Positions 1 to 6,240 of a stretch of 12,087 bases of DNA are shown here, piece after piece; position 1 is the first letter of the stretch; every line of letters begins with the position of its first letter. The notes beneath the pieces are model-generated. The model saw only the letters and a list, made by a program, of their open reading frames with translations. It searched no databases and was not told the DNA's origin. The position numbers and the translations under genes are program-made. The DNA lies in the NCBI GenBank assembly GCA_965661105.1, contig CBFICR010000084.1, positions 1 to 12,087 on the forward strand, given 5' to 3'. The stretch comes from Eutrophocola sp965661105. Lineage in GTDB: Bacteria; Pseudomonadota; Gammaproteobacteria; Pseudomonadales; Pseudohongiellaceae.

Positions 1-877
1 CACTGGCAGCTATATCAAATCCTCTTGAAAGGAGAGACTTTAGCTGTGAAGTTGTGAACCCCTCACTGTAAATCATCCAGGAAGGATTCAATAGTTGCAG
101 GTTAACCTTTCCCTGCTCCCGTTCCAGGAAGGTGACTGGATCCAGTATTTGAATGCCCGCCATTTTGCAATCTATCAAGTGCTGGGTCGGGAAACCTTTG
201 CGGCGGTCATCCATGGCAAGAATGACTTCATCAATATTGAGTCTTCTGCACATATCCAGTAATAAACCATCCATGGACAGGATCAATTTCTCCGGAATAA
301 CAGGCGTTTCCATTGGCGAGGCAACGAAGCCCATAATCTGGAAACTGGGTCTGTGTACCTCCAGTTCCCTGGTGAAATTCAGCAGGCTTTCGGCACGATT
401 TCCAGTTCCAAACACCAGCACTCGGGTCATGAATACCCTATGGTCCATGAAGCGGAAGAAAAACTGCCTTAAGGTAATGATACAAACCAGACTGATACTT
501 ATTGCCAGGACTGTAATGCCCCGGCCGAGGCTGGTCGAAGGCAGGATATAGTAGATAATCATTAGCGCGATGGACACCAGCATCATGCTCACGATAACCC
601 GGGCCAACATTTCCAAAAAGCTGTTTTGCCCCAGGTATTGTTCACGCTGATACTGACCAAGCGCCGTCATGCCCAACAGATGCACAAAGGAAAAGACAAA
701 TGCCTTGAACACAAGGTTTCCTACACTGTTCTCTACTATGCCTGAAAAAACGTCCAGGGTATTAAAGCGAATGGCCGCAGAAATAATGACAGAACTGAAA
801 AAAATAGAGCCTTCTATAAATGCCAGGAGAAGGAAGGTGATTTTCAGGTGATTGTTGAATATCTTGAATGTTGCCAT
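1..877 (-). CDS. PEP-CTERM-associated undecaprenyl-phosphate sugar transferase (partial, 3' end beyond window)
   Basis: I read this frame directly on the minus strand. It opens at ATG 877-875 and runs open to the left edge, giving 292 residues without a stop. About four hydrophobic segments fall near residues 10-32, 51-73, 88-108 and 113-130. A Rossmann-like dinucleotide-binding motif follows (RVLVFGTGNRAE, about 152-163), then an EVILAMDDRRKGFP stretch and PSWMIYSEGF. The visible part ends at SRGFDIAAS, where the family usually continues into the membrane-bound sugar-phosphate transferase domain. This order matches the EpsB-like sugar transferases of PEP-CTERM/exosortase loci (TIGR03013-type), which move a sugar phosphate onto undecaprenyl phosphate to begin a repeat unit. 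The catalytic domain lies outside the window, so its integrity cannot be judged. No clear Shine-Dalgarno precedes the ATG, but there is no better nearby start. It is transcribed divergently from the PEP-CTERM gene. Confidence 0.88.
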   Translation of the reverse strand, partial: MATFKIFNNHLKITFLLLAFIEGSIFFSSVIISAAIRFNTLDVFSGIVENSVGNLVFKAFVFSFVHLLGMTALGQYQREQYLGQNSFLEMLARVIVSMMLVSIALMIIYYILPSTSLGRGITVLAISISLVCIITLRQFFFRFMDHRVFMTRVLVFGTGNRAESLLNFTRELEVHRPSFQIMGFVASPMETPVIPEKLILSMDGLLLDMCRRLNIDEVILAMDDRRKGFPTQHLIDCKMAGIQILDPVTFLEREQGKVNLQLLNPSWMIYSEGFTTSQLKSLLSRGFDIAAS

Positions 878-1135
878 GGACAGTGCTTTTTTTTATCGTC
901 AACTTGAATATTGATTAAGTTTTCTGGTTGTCTATCGGGACCTGAATTTAACACTACTGTCCATACTTAGTCTTGCTCTTGAGGCCTTACTTTTCCAGTT
1001 TTCGAAACTTGCTGGTTTTTCATAAAGCAGCTATAAGGAAAAAGTAAACTTAACTTTAAGATTATCAATGGATATTCTTTAGTGTTTTCAACGAATCCTG
1101 TAACGCTTAATTCGGTATCATATGGCTATACTTAC

Positions 1136-1155
1136 TAGTAGTGATTAGTAGTGAT
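1136..1155. repeat. Perfect 10-bp tandem repeat, possible activator site
   Basis: TAGTAGTGAT occurs twice head to tail (1136-1145 and 1146-1155), and the palindrome TACTAGTA (1133-1140) overlaps the first copy. It lies about 130-145 bp upstream of the -24 element at 1282, the usual distance for an enhancer of a sigma-54 activator. Binding by a PrsR-like regulator is inference only. Confidence 0.45.
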
Positions 1156-1279
1156 CAGGCATTATTACTGTCAACAATCTTTACAATTCGTTTTTATACA
1201 CTCTGTTTTAGCACTTTTCAAACCTGGCAGAAATTTGTAAGTCATTGAAATATATTGACTATATTAAATCTGTATATAA

Positions 1280-1296
1280 TTGGCCTGAAAATTGCT
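1280..1296 (+). promoter_or_regulatory. Sigma-54 (RpoN) -24/-12 promoter for the PEP-CTERM gene
   Basis: The sequence TTGGCCTGAAAATTGCT has the -24 GG at 1282-1283 and the -12 GC at 1294-1295, exactly 10 nt apart as in the consensus TGGCACG-N4-TTGC. Nine of the 11 defined consensus positions match. Transcription would start near 1307, leaving a leader of about 218 nt before ATG 1525. PEP-CTERM genes in other bacteria are known to be driven by RpoN with the PrsK/PrsR two-component pair, so the position makes biological sense. The regulator genes are not in this window. Confidence 0.68.
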
Positions 1297-1524
1297 TTGC
1301 ATATCTAAAGAAAATACCAAAAAAAATTTTACTGGTTCAAAGTGTTTTATTTGCAATCGAACATGAATCAAAAATGGTGAGCTGATTCACAATAAAGCTA
1401 ACAGATATATACATATATGAAAGCGTGAAGGTTTCCTATTCTAATAGCATCAGGAATAACTAGCATAGCTTTTTATGAAGAACCGATTTTGTTTAAGTAC
1501 CTGTGAAGGATTAAGGACAACGTA

Positions 1525-2379
1525 ATGAAATATCCAAAAATGTCAAAAATTGTAATCGCACCAATAATCATGCTTGGCTTCGCAGGTCAGGTATTTGCAG
1601 CGCCGATAACAGGGACTGTAACTGATGCCTACTTTGGTGGCGATGATCATGGTTATGGTGACGTGGTTGGCAGTAACAGTTTATTCAACATTCTCAGCGT
1701 TGATTACTCCCTTACTGGGACATTGCTTGAAATTTCTGTAAACACCAATTTTGCCAATAATGGTGTGGGTACTTTCTCAAACTATACCAAGGCTGATCCG
1801 AACGGCGATTTTCTTGCCGGTGAGGGTATAACCTTCGGTGACCTTTTTCTCGCTGATGAGTGGACGCCATCAGGCACTGCGGCAAACAAATATATTACAG
1901 ATGATATTTCCACTGGCACTGACTGGGACTACGGTTTTTCCCTGGCTGACCGGACCTCCACTACTGGTGGCGTGGGTAACTGGTACGACCTGACCGGTGT
2001 CGACAATGTTTCAGGGATTTACACGTCTGATGACTACATGAAAAATGCTATCTGGCGTAACGGCCAGGAGGTTTCTGTTAACAGATCTGCAGTCGGGTCA
2101 GCCAATATTGTCCAGTCCGGTGTTAATTGGGTAGTCAATGCTGGAAGCCCGGGTACTGTCACATTTAACTTTGACATAGCCGGCACCTCTCTGGAAACCA
2201 GCGATACGATTGCTTTTCACTGGGCAATGAGCTGTGGCAACGACACTATCGAAGGCATGTTCAACAAGCCTGTTCCGGCTCCCGAACCTGCTTCGCTGGC
2301 ACTTTTTGGTCTGGGCCTTTCCGGCTTGCTGCTGAGAGCTCGCTCAAGACGCAAGTCAATTGCAAAGTCAGCAATATAA
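1525..2379 (+). CDS. PEP-CTERM sorting-domain secreted protein
   Basis: This 284-aa protein is a probable exosortase substrate. A Sec signal peptide spans residues 1-25, with likely cleavage after VFA. The mature body (26-248) is rich in Gly, Asn, Asp, Ser and Thr, is probably beta-rich, and has a single cysteine (Cys237) in HWAMSCGNDTIEG, a block I recall in other PEP-CTERM proteins. The C-terminus is the classic tripartite signal: P253-E-P255, a hydrophobic helix (about 257-270), then a basic cluster (RARSRRK, 271-277). The family is exported, recognised by exosortase at the PEP motif and released to the surface or matrix. The molecular role of the body is unknown. ATG 1525 is preceded by AAGGA (1513-1517) at 7-nt spacing. 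A sigma-54 promoter lies upstream and a strong terminator follows, so it is probably monocistronic. Confidence 0.95.
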   Translation: MKYPKMSKIVIAPIIMLGFAGQVFAAPITGTVTDAYFGGDDHGYGDVVGSNSLFNILSVDYSLTGTLLEISVNTNFANNGVGTFSNYTKADPNGDFLAGEGITFGDLFLADEWTPSGTAANKYITDDISTGTDWDYGFSLADRTSTTGGVGNWYDLTGVDNVSGIYTSDDYMKNAIWRNGQEVSVNRSAVGSANIVQSGVNWVVNAGSPGTVTFNFDIAGTSLETSDTIAFHWAMSCGNDTIEGMFNKPVPAPEPASLALFGLGLSGLLLRARSRRKSIAKSAI

Positions 2380-2427
2380 CACCAGGAAACTTATTGCTGC
2401 CCTGGTTCCACTGTAGCAATTAAGCTC

Positions 2428-2460
2428 CATAAAAAAAGCTGTTTTACAGCTTTTTTTATG
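2428..2460. terminator. Bidirectional intrinsic terminator between convergent genes
   Basis: A perfect 15-bp inverted repeat (CATAAAAAAAGCTGT 2428-2442 and ACAGCTTTTTTTATG 2446-2460) encloses a 3-nt TTT loop. The core GCTGT/ACAGC stem is flanked by A7 on one side and T7 on the other, so it works as a terminator on either strand. It lies between the stop of the PEP-CTERM gene (2379) and the stop of the minus-strand hydrolase (2465), as expected for a shared terminator. Confidence 0.88.
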
Positions 2461-2464
2461 CCTG

Positions 2465-3634
2465 TTATTTACCCTGGAATTCTGAGTCATAAACTGCCTT
2501 TATCTGGCTGGCAACGTCGATGTGTCCAGCCGGGGTCAGATGACCGTCATTCGGATAAAACAGTTGTTCAAGCGTTGATCGATCCTTCTGTGCCAGAAAT
2601 GTCATCAGATCGATTTCCGGAATATCGCTTTCGTCCAGTATCCTGCTTATTTCCTTCCTCAGAAATTCCTGAAAATAGTGCGAAACCCCCTGTTGGGAAA
2701 TGACCCCGCTACGACCCGGCAGTAATGCCACTCGTAAACGTACATTTTCAGATTCGAGGCTGGCATTCATTTCATCCAGAAGAGAGGAAAAGAGTTGCAA
2801 CCCCTTGGCAAGGTTTTTTTCAAACACTGGTATCAGTTCGTCTTCCTTGTATTTGCGGTTATCAAGAAAGGCTGAAACCAGTCGGCTAATATTCAATGTG
2901 GAAAAAAAAGAAGGTGACTGATCCTGTGTTTCAATGCCATCCAGTAGCATCGTACCCAGTGTTTGTCGAAGGAGAGCGGGGGGTTTGCTTTGTAAAGGAA
3001 CGGGTACATTGGTCAATTCGAGTTCTCCAGCGTTGAGTGTGAACAACGGTTTGCCTTGTTGTGCCTGGAGAGGGTAGGTGAGAGTGTTATCGAGGATGTC
3101 ATTGGCCAGATAAACAACCAGCAATACTTCCTCAAAATTACCTATGTCTGGTAATTCCCTGAACAATAGCAACTGCTGATCAGTGCTTGTGCCCGGAATG
3201 GCATAATTCTCGAACTGCACTGAATTTTCTGAGGTTGAGTTTCCCAATTTGTTTAATACAGAGATAAAGGTCTGGTTGTTATTCACTCCCAGACCGAAGG
3301 TGAAGCTGTCCCCGAGGACAGCAACCCTGTGAGTTGCTGGCGCAGGAGTACTGTCCTGATTCCGAAAACCCGCCCTGTTTGTGCTGTAGGTCGCCTCATA
3401 GTCGTGGTGCCGGTGAACGCCCTCCCAATCAGGAGCCAGGGTCCAGCCAAGCAATGCATGATACTGAATCAATCCGGGATCCATTGAATCCCGTTGCAAT
3501 CGGGGTAAATAAATACTCAGGGCCAATTCAACCAAAACCAGGGCAAATAGAATGCCAATGAGAATACTGAGCAGGCTGAAAATAGTATGGCTCTTGACGG
3601 CCGATTGGCTGTTCGTTTCTGTTTTTTTGATCAT
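2465..3634 (-). CDS. Membrane-anchored SGNH/GDSL-type hydrolase
   Basis: This 389-aa protein has one N-terminal transmembrane helix (about 18-42) and a soluble domain, probably periplasmic. The SGNH blocks are all visible: GDSFTFG with candidate nucleophile Ser110, Gly148 in AIPGTSTDQQ, Asn178 in LANDILDN, and Asp363/His365 in NDGHLTPAGH. The last block resembles the D-x-H form of polysaccharide O-acetyl-handling SGNH enzymes. The family removes or transfers acyl groups, and in this context an acyl substituent of the exopolysaccharide is the likely substrate (inference). SGNH genes often accompany the carbamoyltransferase/SxtJ/DUF5989 set, which begins 163 bp away on the opposite strand. The ATG at 3634 has only a weak Shine-Dalgarno. 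Acyltransferase versus esterase activity cannot be decided from sequence. Confidence 0.87.
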   Translation of the reverse strand: MIKKTETNSQSAVKSHTIFSLLSILIGILFALVLVELALSIYLPRLQRDSMDPGLIQYHALLGWTLAPDWEGVHRHHDYEATYSTNRAGFRNQDSTPAPATHRVAVLGDSFTFGLGVNNNQTFISVLNKLGNSTSENSVQFENYAIPGTSTDQQLLLFRELPDIGNFEEVLLVVYLANDILDNTLTYPLQAQQGKPLFTLNAGELELTNVPVPLQSKPPALLRQTLGTMLLDGIETQDQSPSFFSTLNISRLVSAFLDNRKYKEDELIPVFEKNLAKGLQLFSSLLDEMNASLESENVRLRVALLPGRSGVISQQGVSHYFQEFLRKEISRILDESDIPEIDLMTFLAQKDRSTLEQLFYPNDGHLTPAGHIDVASQIKAVYDSEFQGK

Positions 3635-3681
3635 AGTTTAATCGGCCTGTTCGGTAACGAGTTAATTACATAAACCAGTTC

Positions 3682-3706
3682 GATTTTCCTGACGACAGGG
3701 AAAATC
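3682..3706. repeat. Inverted repeat in divergent promoter region (candidate operator)
   Basis: GATTTTCC (3682-3689) and GGAAAATC (3699-3706) are perfect 8-bp arms around a 9-nt spacer. They sit between the divergent hydrolase and carbamoyltransferase genes. No T-tract follows, so this is more likely a protein-binding dyad than a terminator. No regulator can be named. Confidence 0.35.
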
Positions 3707-3744
3707 AAATTCTGTTACCATCCTGAGGGAAATAATTCATATCA

Positions 3745-3771
3745 ATTTCCTGTTATTTATTTCCTGTTATT
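3745..3771. repeat. Two-copy 13-bp direct repeat upstream of the carbamoyltransferase
   Basis: ATTTCCTGTTATT occurs at 3745-3757 and again at 3759-3771, so the period is 14 bp. It ends about 26 bp before the proposed TTG start at 3798, so it overlaps the probable promoter or 5' leader. It could be an operator or replication slippage; the sequence does not decide. Confidence 0.45.
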
Positions 3772-3797
3772 AATTTTCTATTAAAAGAGTAGCTGTT

Positions 3798-6056
3798 TTG
3801 GGTGACGTCCCGATAAAGATACTGGGTATATCGGCATACTATCACGACAGTGCGGCAGCTCTTGTCGTAGATGGAAAAATAGTCGCAGCTGCCCAGGAAG
3901 AGCGTTTTTCAAGGGTCAGACATGACTCTGCATTTCCCTCGGAAGCCATTGGTTACTGTCTTGAAAAAGAAGATTGCGATTTAAATGATATCGATTACAT
4001 CGTCTATTATGACAAGCCTTTTCTGAAATTTGAACGCCTGATCGAAACGTTGATTTTTTACAGTCCGCGAAGCCTCGGCGGATTTATCAAATCAGTACCT
4101 GTCTGGGTCAAGGAGAAACTGTTTTTGAAACAGATGATCCGCAAGGCCTTAAGAAGACACTATAAGGGTAAAGGGGATATTCCTCCCCTGCTGTTTAGTT
4201 CACACCATCAGGCTCATGCAGCATCCGCCTTTTATCCGGGACCATTTGAATCCAGTGCCATATTGTGTATGGATGGAGTCGGCGAATGGGCGACAACTTC
4301 AGCCTGGCTGGGTAAAAGCAATGTCATTGAACCGATTTGGCAAATTGATTTCCCTCACTCTCTTGGCTTGTTGTATTCGGCTTTCACCAGCTTTACCGGG
4401 TTCAGGGTCAACTCGGGGGAATACAAGTTAATGGGACTTGCCCCATACGGTGAGCCTGTTTATGAAAAATGTATTCTCGATGAATTGATAGATGTGAAGC
4501 CTGATGGCAGTTACAGACTGAACATGGATTACTTTGCCTATGGCTATAGCAGCAGGATGGTCAATGATAAATTTATAAGCCTGTTTGGTGGGCCAGCCAG
4601 AGAGCCTGAATCAGAACTTACAAAACGGGAAATGGATATCGCTGCTTCGATTCAGAAAGTTATCGAAGATGTTGTAGTTAAATTGTCAAATCACTTGCAA
4701 AAAGAAACTGGTGAAAAAAAGCTCTCCCTGGCTGGAGGAGTGGCTCTGAATTGTGTGGCAAACAGTAAAATTCTGGCGCGAACAGATTTTGACGAAATAT
4801 GGATTCAACCTGCAGCGGGCGACGCAGGAGGGGCAGTGGGTGCCGCTCTGGCTGCCTGGTACCAGTATCTTGACCAGCCCCGCCAGCGGGAAAGTGACGA
4901 CGCCATGCAAGGTGCTTACCTGGGGCCGGCTTTCGATACTGACAAAGCCCGAATTGAGCTTGATGCCCTGGGCGCTGTTTACGAGCTGATGGATGAGGAT
5001 TCTCTGCTGGAAAAAACGGCAGCTCTGCTGTCCGGAAAAAATATTGTTGGCTGGTTTCAGGGCAGGATGGAATTTGGACCCAGGGCTCTGGGAGGTCGTT
5101 CAATTCTTGCTGACCCCAGGGATTCCGATATGCAGTCGAAACTGAATCTAAAAATCAAATACCGGGAATCATTCCGCCCTTTTGCACCTGCTGTGCTGGC
5201 TTCACAGCGAGATGACTATTTTACCCGTGGCCAGCAGAGTCCTTACATGCTTTTAGTGGCGGATATCCATGAATCCCTGAGAAAAACAGTGGAAAATTCT
5301 GCAGAGCAGGGATTGAAGAAACTGGGCCAACTGAGGTCGTCACTACCGGCTGTGACTCATGTGGATTACAGTGCAAGAGTGCAGACTGTCGATGGCAAGT
5401 ATAATCCGCGGTTTTTTCGATTGCTGGAACAGTTTGAAAAGCTGACAGGGTGCCCTGTGCTGGTGAATACCTCCTTTAATGTGCGAGGTGAACCGATCGT
5501 TTGTCGGCCAGCCGATGCCTATTGCTGCTTTATGAATACTGAGATGGATTATCTGGTAGTGGAAAATCTATTCCTGAGAAAGGAGGACCAGGTTGCTATT
5601 AGCGATAAGGCCTCTAATGAAACCAGGGGGTTCTTAAGAGTGAAAGCGGTTTCTTTTAGTGATGAAGCTGAACAAAAAAAACAACTACGCCAATTTGGTG
5701 TGTCCCTGGCTTTGCTTATCGCTTTGATATTTGGAGTAATCTTGCCATTACTGGGACAAAAAGCGTTTATGATCTGGTTTTGGGTAGCGGCCATAATACT
5801 CTTTCTGGCAAGCTGGATAGTGCCAGTTACTGTTATTCCAGTAAGAGTATTCTGGCTGGGTCTGGGTAAAGCACTGGGGCGGCTTGTAACGCCGGTTATT
5901 CTCACAGTAATGTACACCGTGTTGATAGCTCCCCTTGGTCTGTTGTTGAAAAAGTCTCTGAAGGATGGGGCATTCGCCGGTATTGATCTGGATAAGTCCA
6001 GTTACAAAGTTGCCAGTGATCCCATTGAACCCGACTCGATGAAAAACCCTTTCTGA
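3798..6056 (+). CDS. Carbamoyltransferase (NodU/CmcH family) fused to SxtJ-like membrane domain
   Basis: This 752-aa protein joins two parts. Residues 1 to about 600 are an O-carbamoyltransferase of the NodU/CmcH/TobZ family, which moves a carbamoyl group from carbamoyl phosphate, via a carbamoyl-adenylate, to a sugar or antibiotic hydroxyl. Motifs seen are GISAYYHDSAAAL (His16), the HHQAH metal site (His136 and His140), GGVALNC (313-319), EFGPRALGGRS and NTSFNVRGEP (from 557). Residues of about 612-752 carry a KKQLRQFGVSLALL segment with three hydrophobic helices (about 634-655, 657-681, 698-720). This resembles SxtJ-family membrane proteins, normally a separate gene of about 130 aa just downstream. 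The start is TTG: a stop lies in frame at 3771, no ATG or GTG follows before the conserved KILGIS motif, and AAGAG sits about 9 nt upstream. The stop overlaps the next ATG (TGATG). It probably carbamoylates the exopolysaccharide precursor at the inner membrane (inference). Confidence 0.9.
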   Translation: MGDVPIKILGISAYYHDSAAALVVDGKIVAAAQEERFSRVRHDSAFPSEAIGYCLEKEDCDLNDIDYIVYYDKPFLKFERLIETLIFYSPRSLGGFIKSVPVWVKEKLFLKQMIRKALRRHYKGKGDIPPLLFSSHHQAHAASAFYPGPFESSAILCMDGVGEWATTSAWLGKSNVIEPIWQIDFPHSLGLLYSAFTSFTGFRVNSGEYKLMGLAPYGEPVYEKCILDELIDVKPDGSYRLNMDYFAYGYSSRMVNDKFISLFGGPAREPESELTKREMDIAASIQKVIEDVVVKLSNHLQKETGEKKLSLAGGVALNCVANSKILARTDFDEIWIQPAAGDAGGAVGAALAAWYQYLDQPRQRESDDAMQGAYLGPAFDTDKARIELDALGAVYELMDEDSLLEKTAALLSGKNIVGWFQGRMEFGPRALGGRSILADPRDSDMQSKLNLKIKYRESFRPFAPAVLASQRDDYFTRGQQSPYMLLVADIHESLRKTVENSAEQGLKKLGQLRSSLPAVTHVDYSARVQTVDGKYNPRFFRLLEQFEKLTGCPVLVNTSFNVRGEPIVCRPADAYCCFMNTEMDYLVVENLFLRKEDQVAISDKASNETRGFLRVKAVSFSDEAEQKKQLRQFGVSLALLIALIFGVILPLLGQKAFMIWFWVAAIILFLASWIVPVTVIPVRVFWLGLGKALGRLVTPVILTVMYTVLIAPLGLLLKKSLKDGAFAGIDLDKSSYKVASDPIEPDSMKNPF

Positions 6057-6208
6057 TGATTGAATTTCTTAACGACCTGTGGGCATTTATGCGGCAAAGA
6101 AAGAAGTTCTGGCTGGCACCAGTGATTTTATTGCTTGTTTTAATGGGTGTACTGCTGGTTTTGACAGAAGGAACAGTACTTTCTCCTTTTATTTACACGC
6201 TGTTTTGA
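6056..6208 (+). CDS. DUF5989-type single-pass membrane microprotein
   Basis: This 50-aa protein is too short for most ORF lists. The ATG at 6056 overlaps the TGA of the carbamoyltransferase-SxtJ gene (TGATG), which implies translational coupling. The product begins MIEFLNDLWAFMRQRKKFWL, continues with a hydrophobic helix (about residues 20-38), and ends LTEGTVLSPFIYTLF. The LWxFMRxRKKFWL start and the TEG...PFIYTLF end fit the small DUF5989 family, which commonly follows carbamoyltransferase and SxtJ genes in polysaccharide loci. The biochemical role is unknown. It may help hold the carbamoyltransferase complex at the membrane (inference). Confidence 0.88.
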   Translation: MIEFLNDLWAFMRQRKKFWLAPVILLLVLMGVLLVLTEGTVLSPFIYTLF

Positions 6209-6240
6209 TCGGAGAAAAGTTGTGATTTGTTTATGGACCT

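Larger units (their letters stand above)
878..1524. other. Long AT-rich divergent intergenic region (regulatory and leader)
   Basis: About 650 bp separate the divergent sugar transferase and PEP-CTERM genes, with no convincing protein gene. It holds a sigma-54-type promoter at 1280-1296, a perfect 10-bp tandem repeat at 1136-1155, and a 7-bp inverted repeat in the predicted leader (TGAATCA 1364-1370 with TGATTCA 1383-1389). Only very short ORFs occur. The longest near the gene is a 16-codon frame from ATG 1475 whose TAA overlaps the ATG at 1525, and it has no ribosome binding site. I see no convincing promoter for the minus-strand sugar transferase. Confidence 0.7.

Noticed and set aside
153..551. 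132-aa plus-strand ORF over the left-edge gene
   Set aside because: It is antisense to the sugar transferase, whose protein motifs (nucleotide-binding loop, DDRRKG, FDIAAS) are clear on the minus strand; the plus-strand translation resembles no family.
669..851. 60-aa plus-strand ORF
   Set aside because: Antisense to the membrane-helix region of the sugar transferase; Lys/Arg-rich translation is typical of the reverse of hydrophobic codons.
1130..1160. Short repeats as a possible CRISPR or transposon end
   Set aside because: Only two 10-bp units with no spacers, no transposase gene and no target-site duplication.
1225..1240. TGGCAGAAATTTGTA as another sigma-54 promoter
   Set aside because: No GC at the -12 position and the TTG is out of register; the site at 1280-1296 is much better.
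4678..5103. 141-aa minus-strand ORF
   Set aside because: Antisense to the GGVALNC and EFGPRALGG region of the carbamoyltransferase; a shadow frame.
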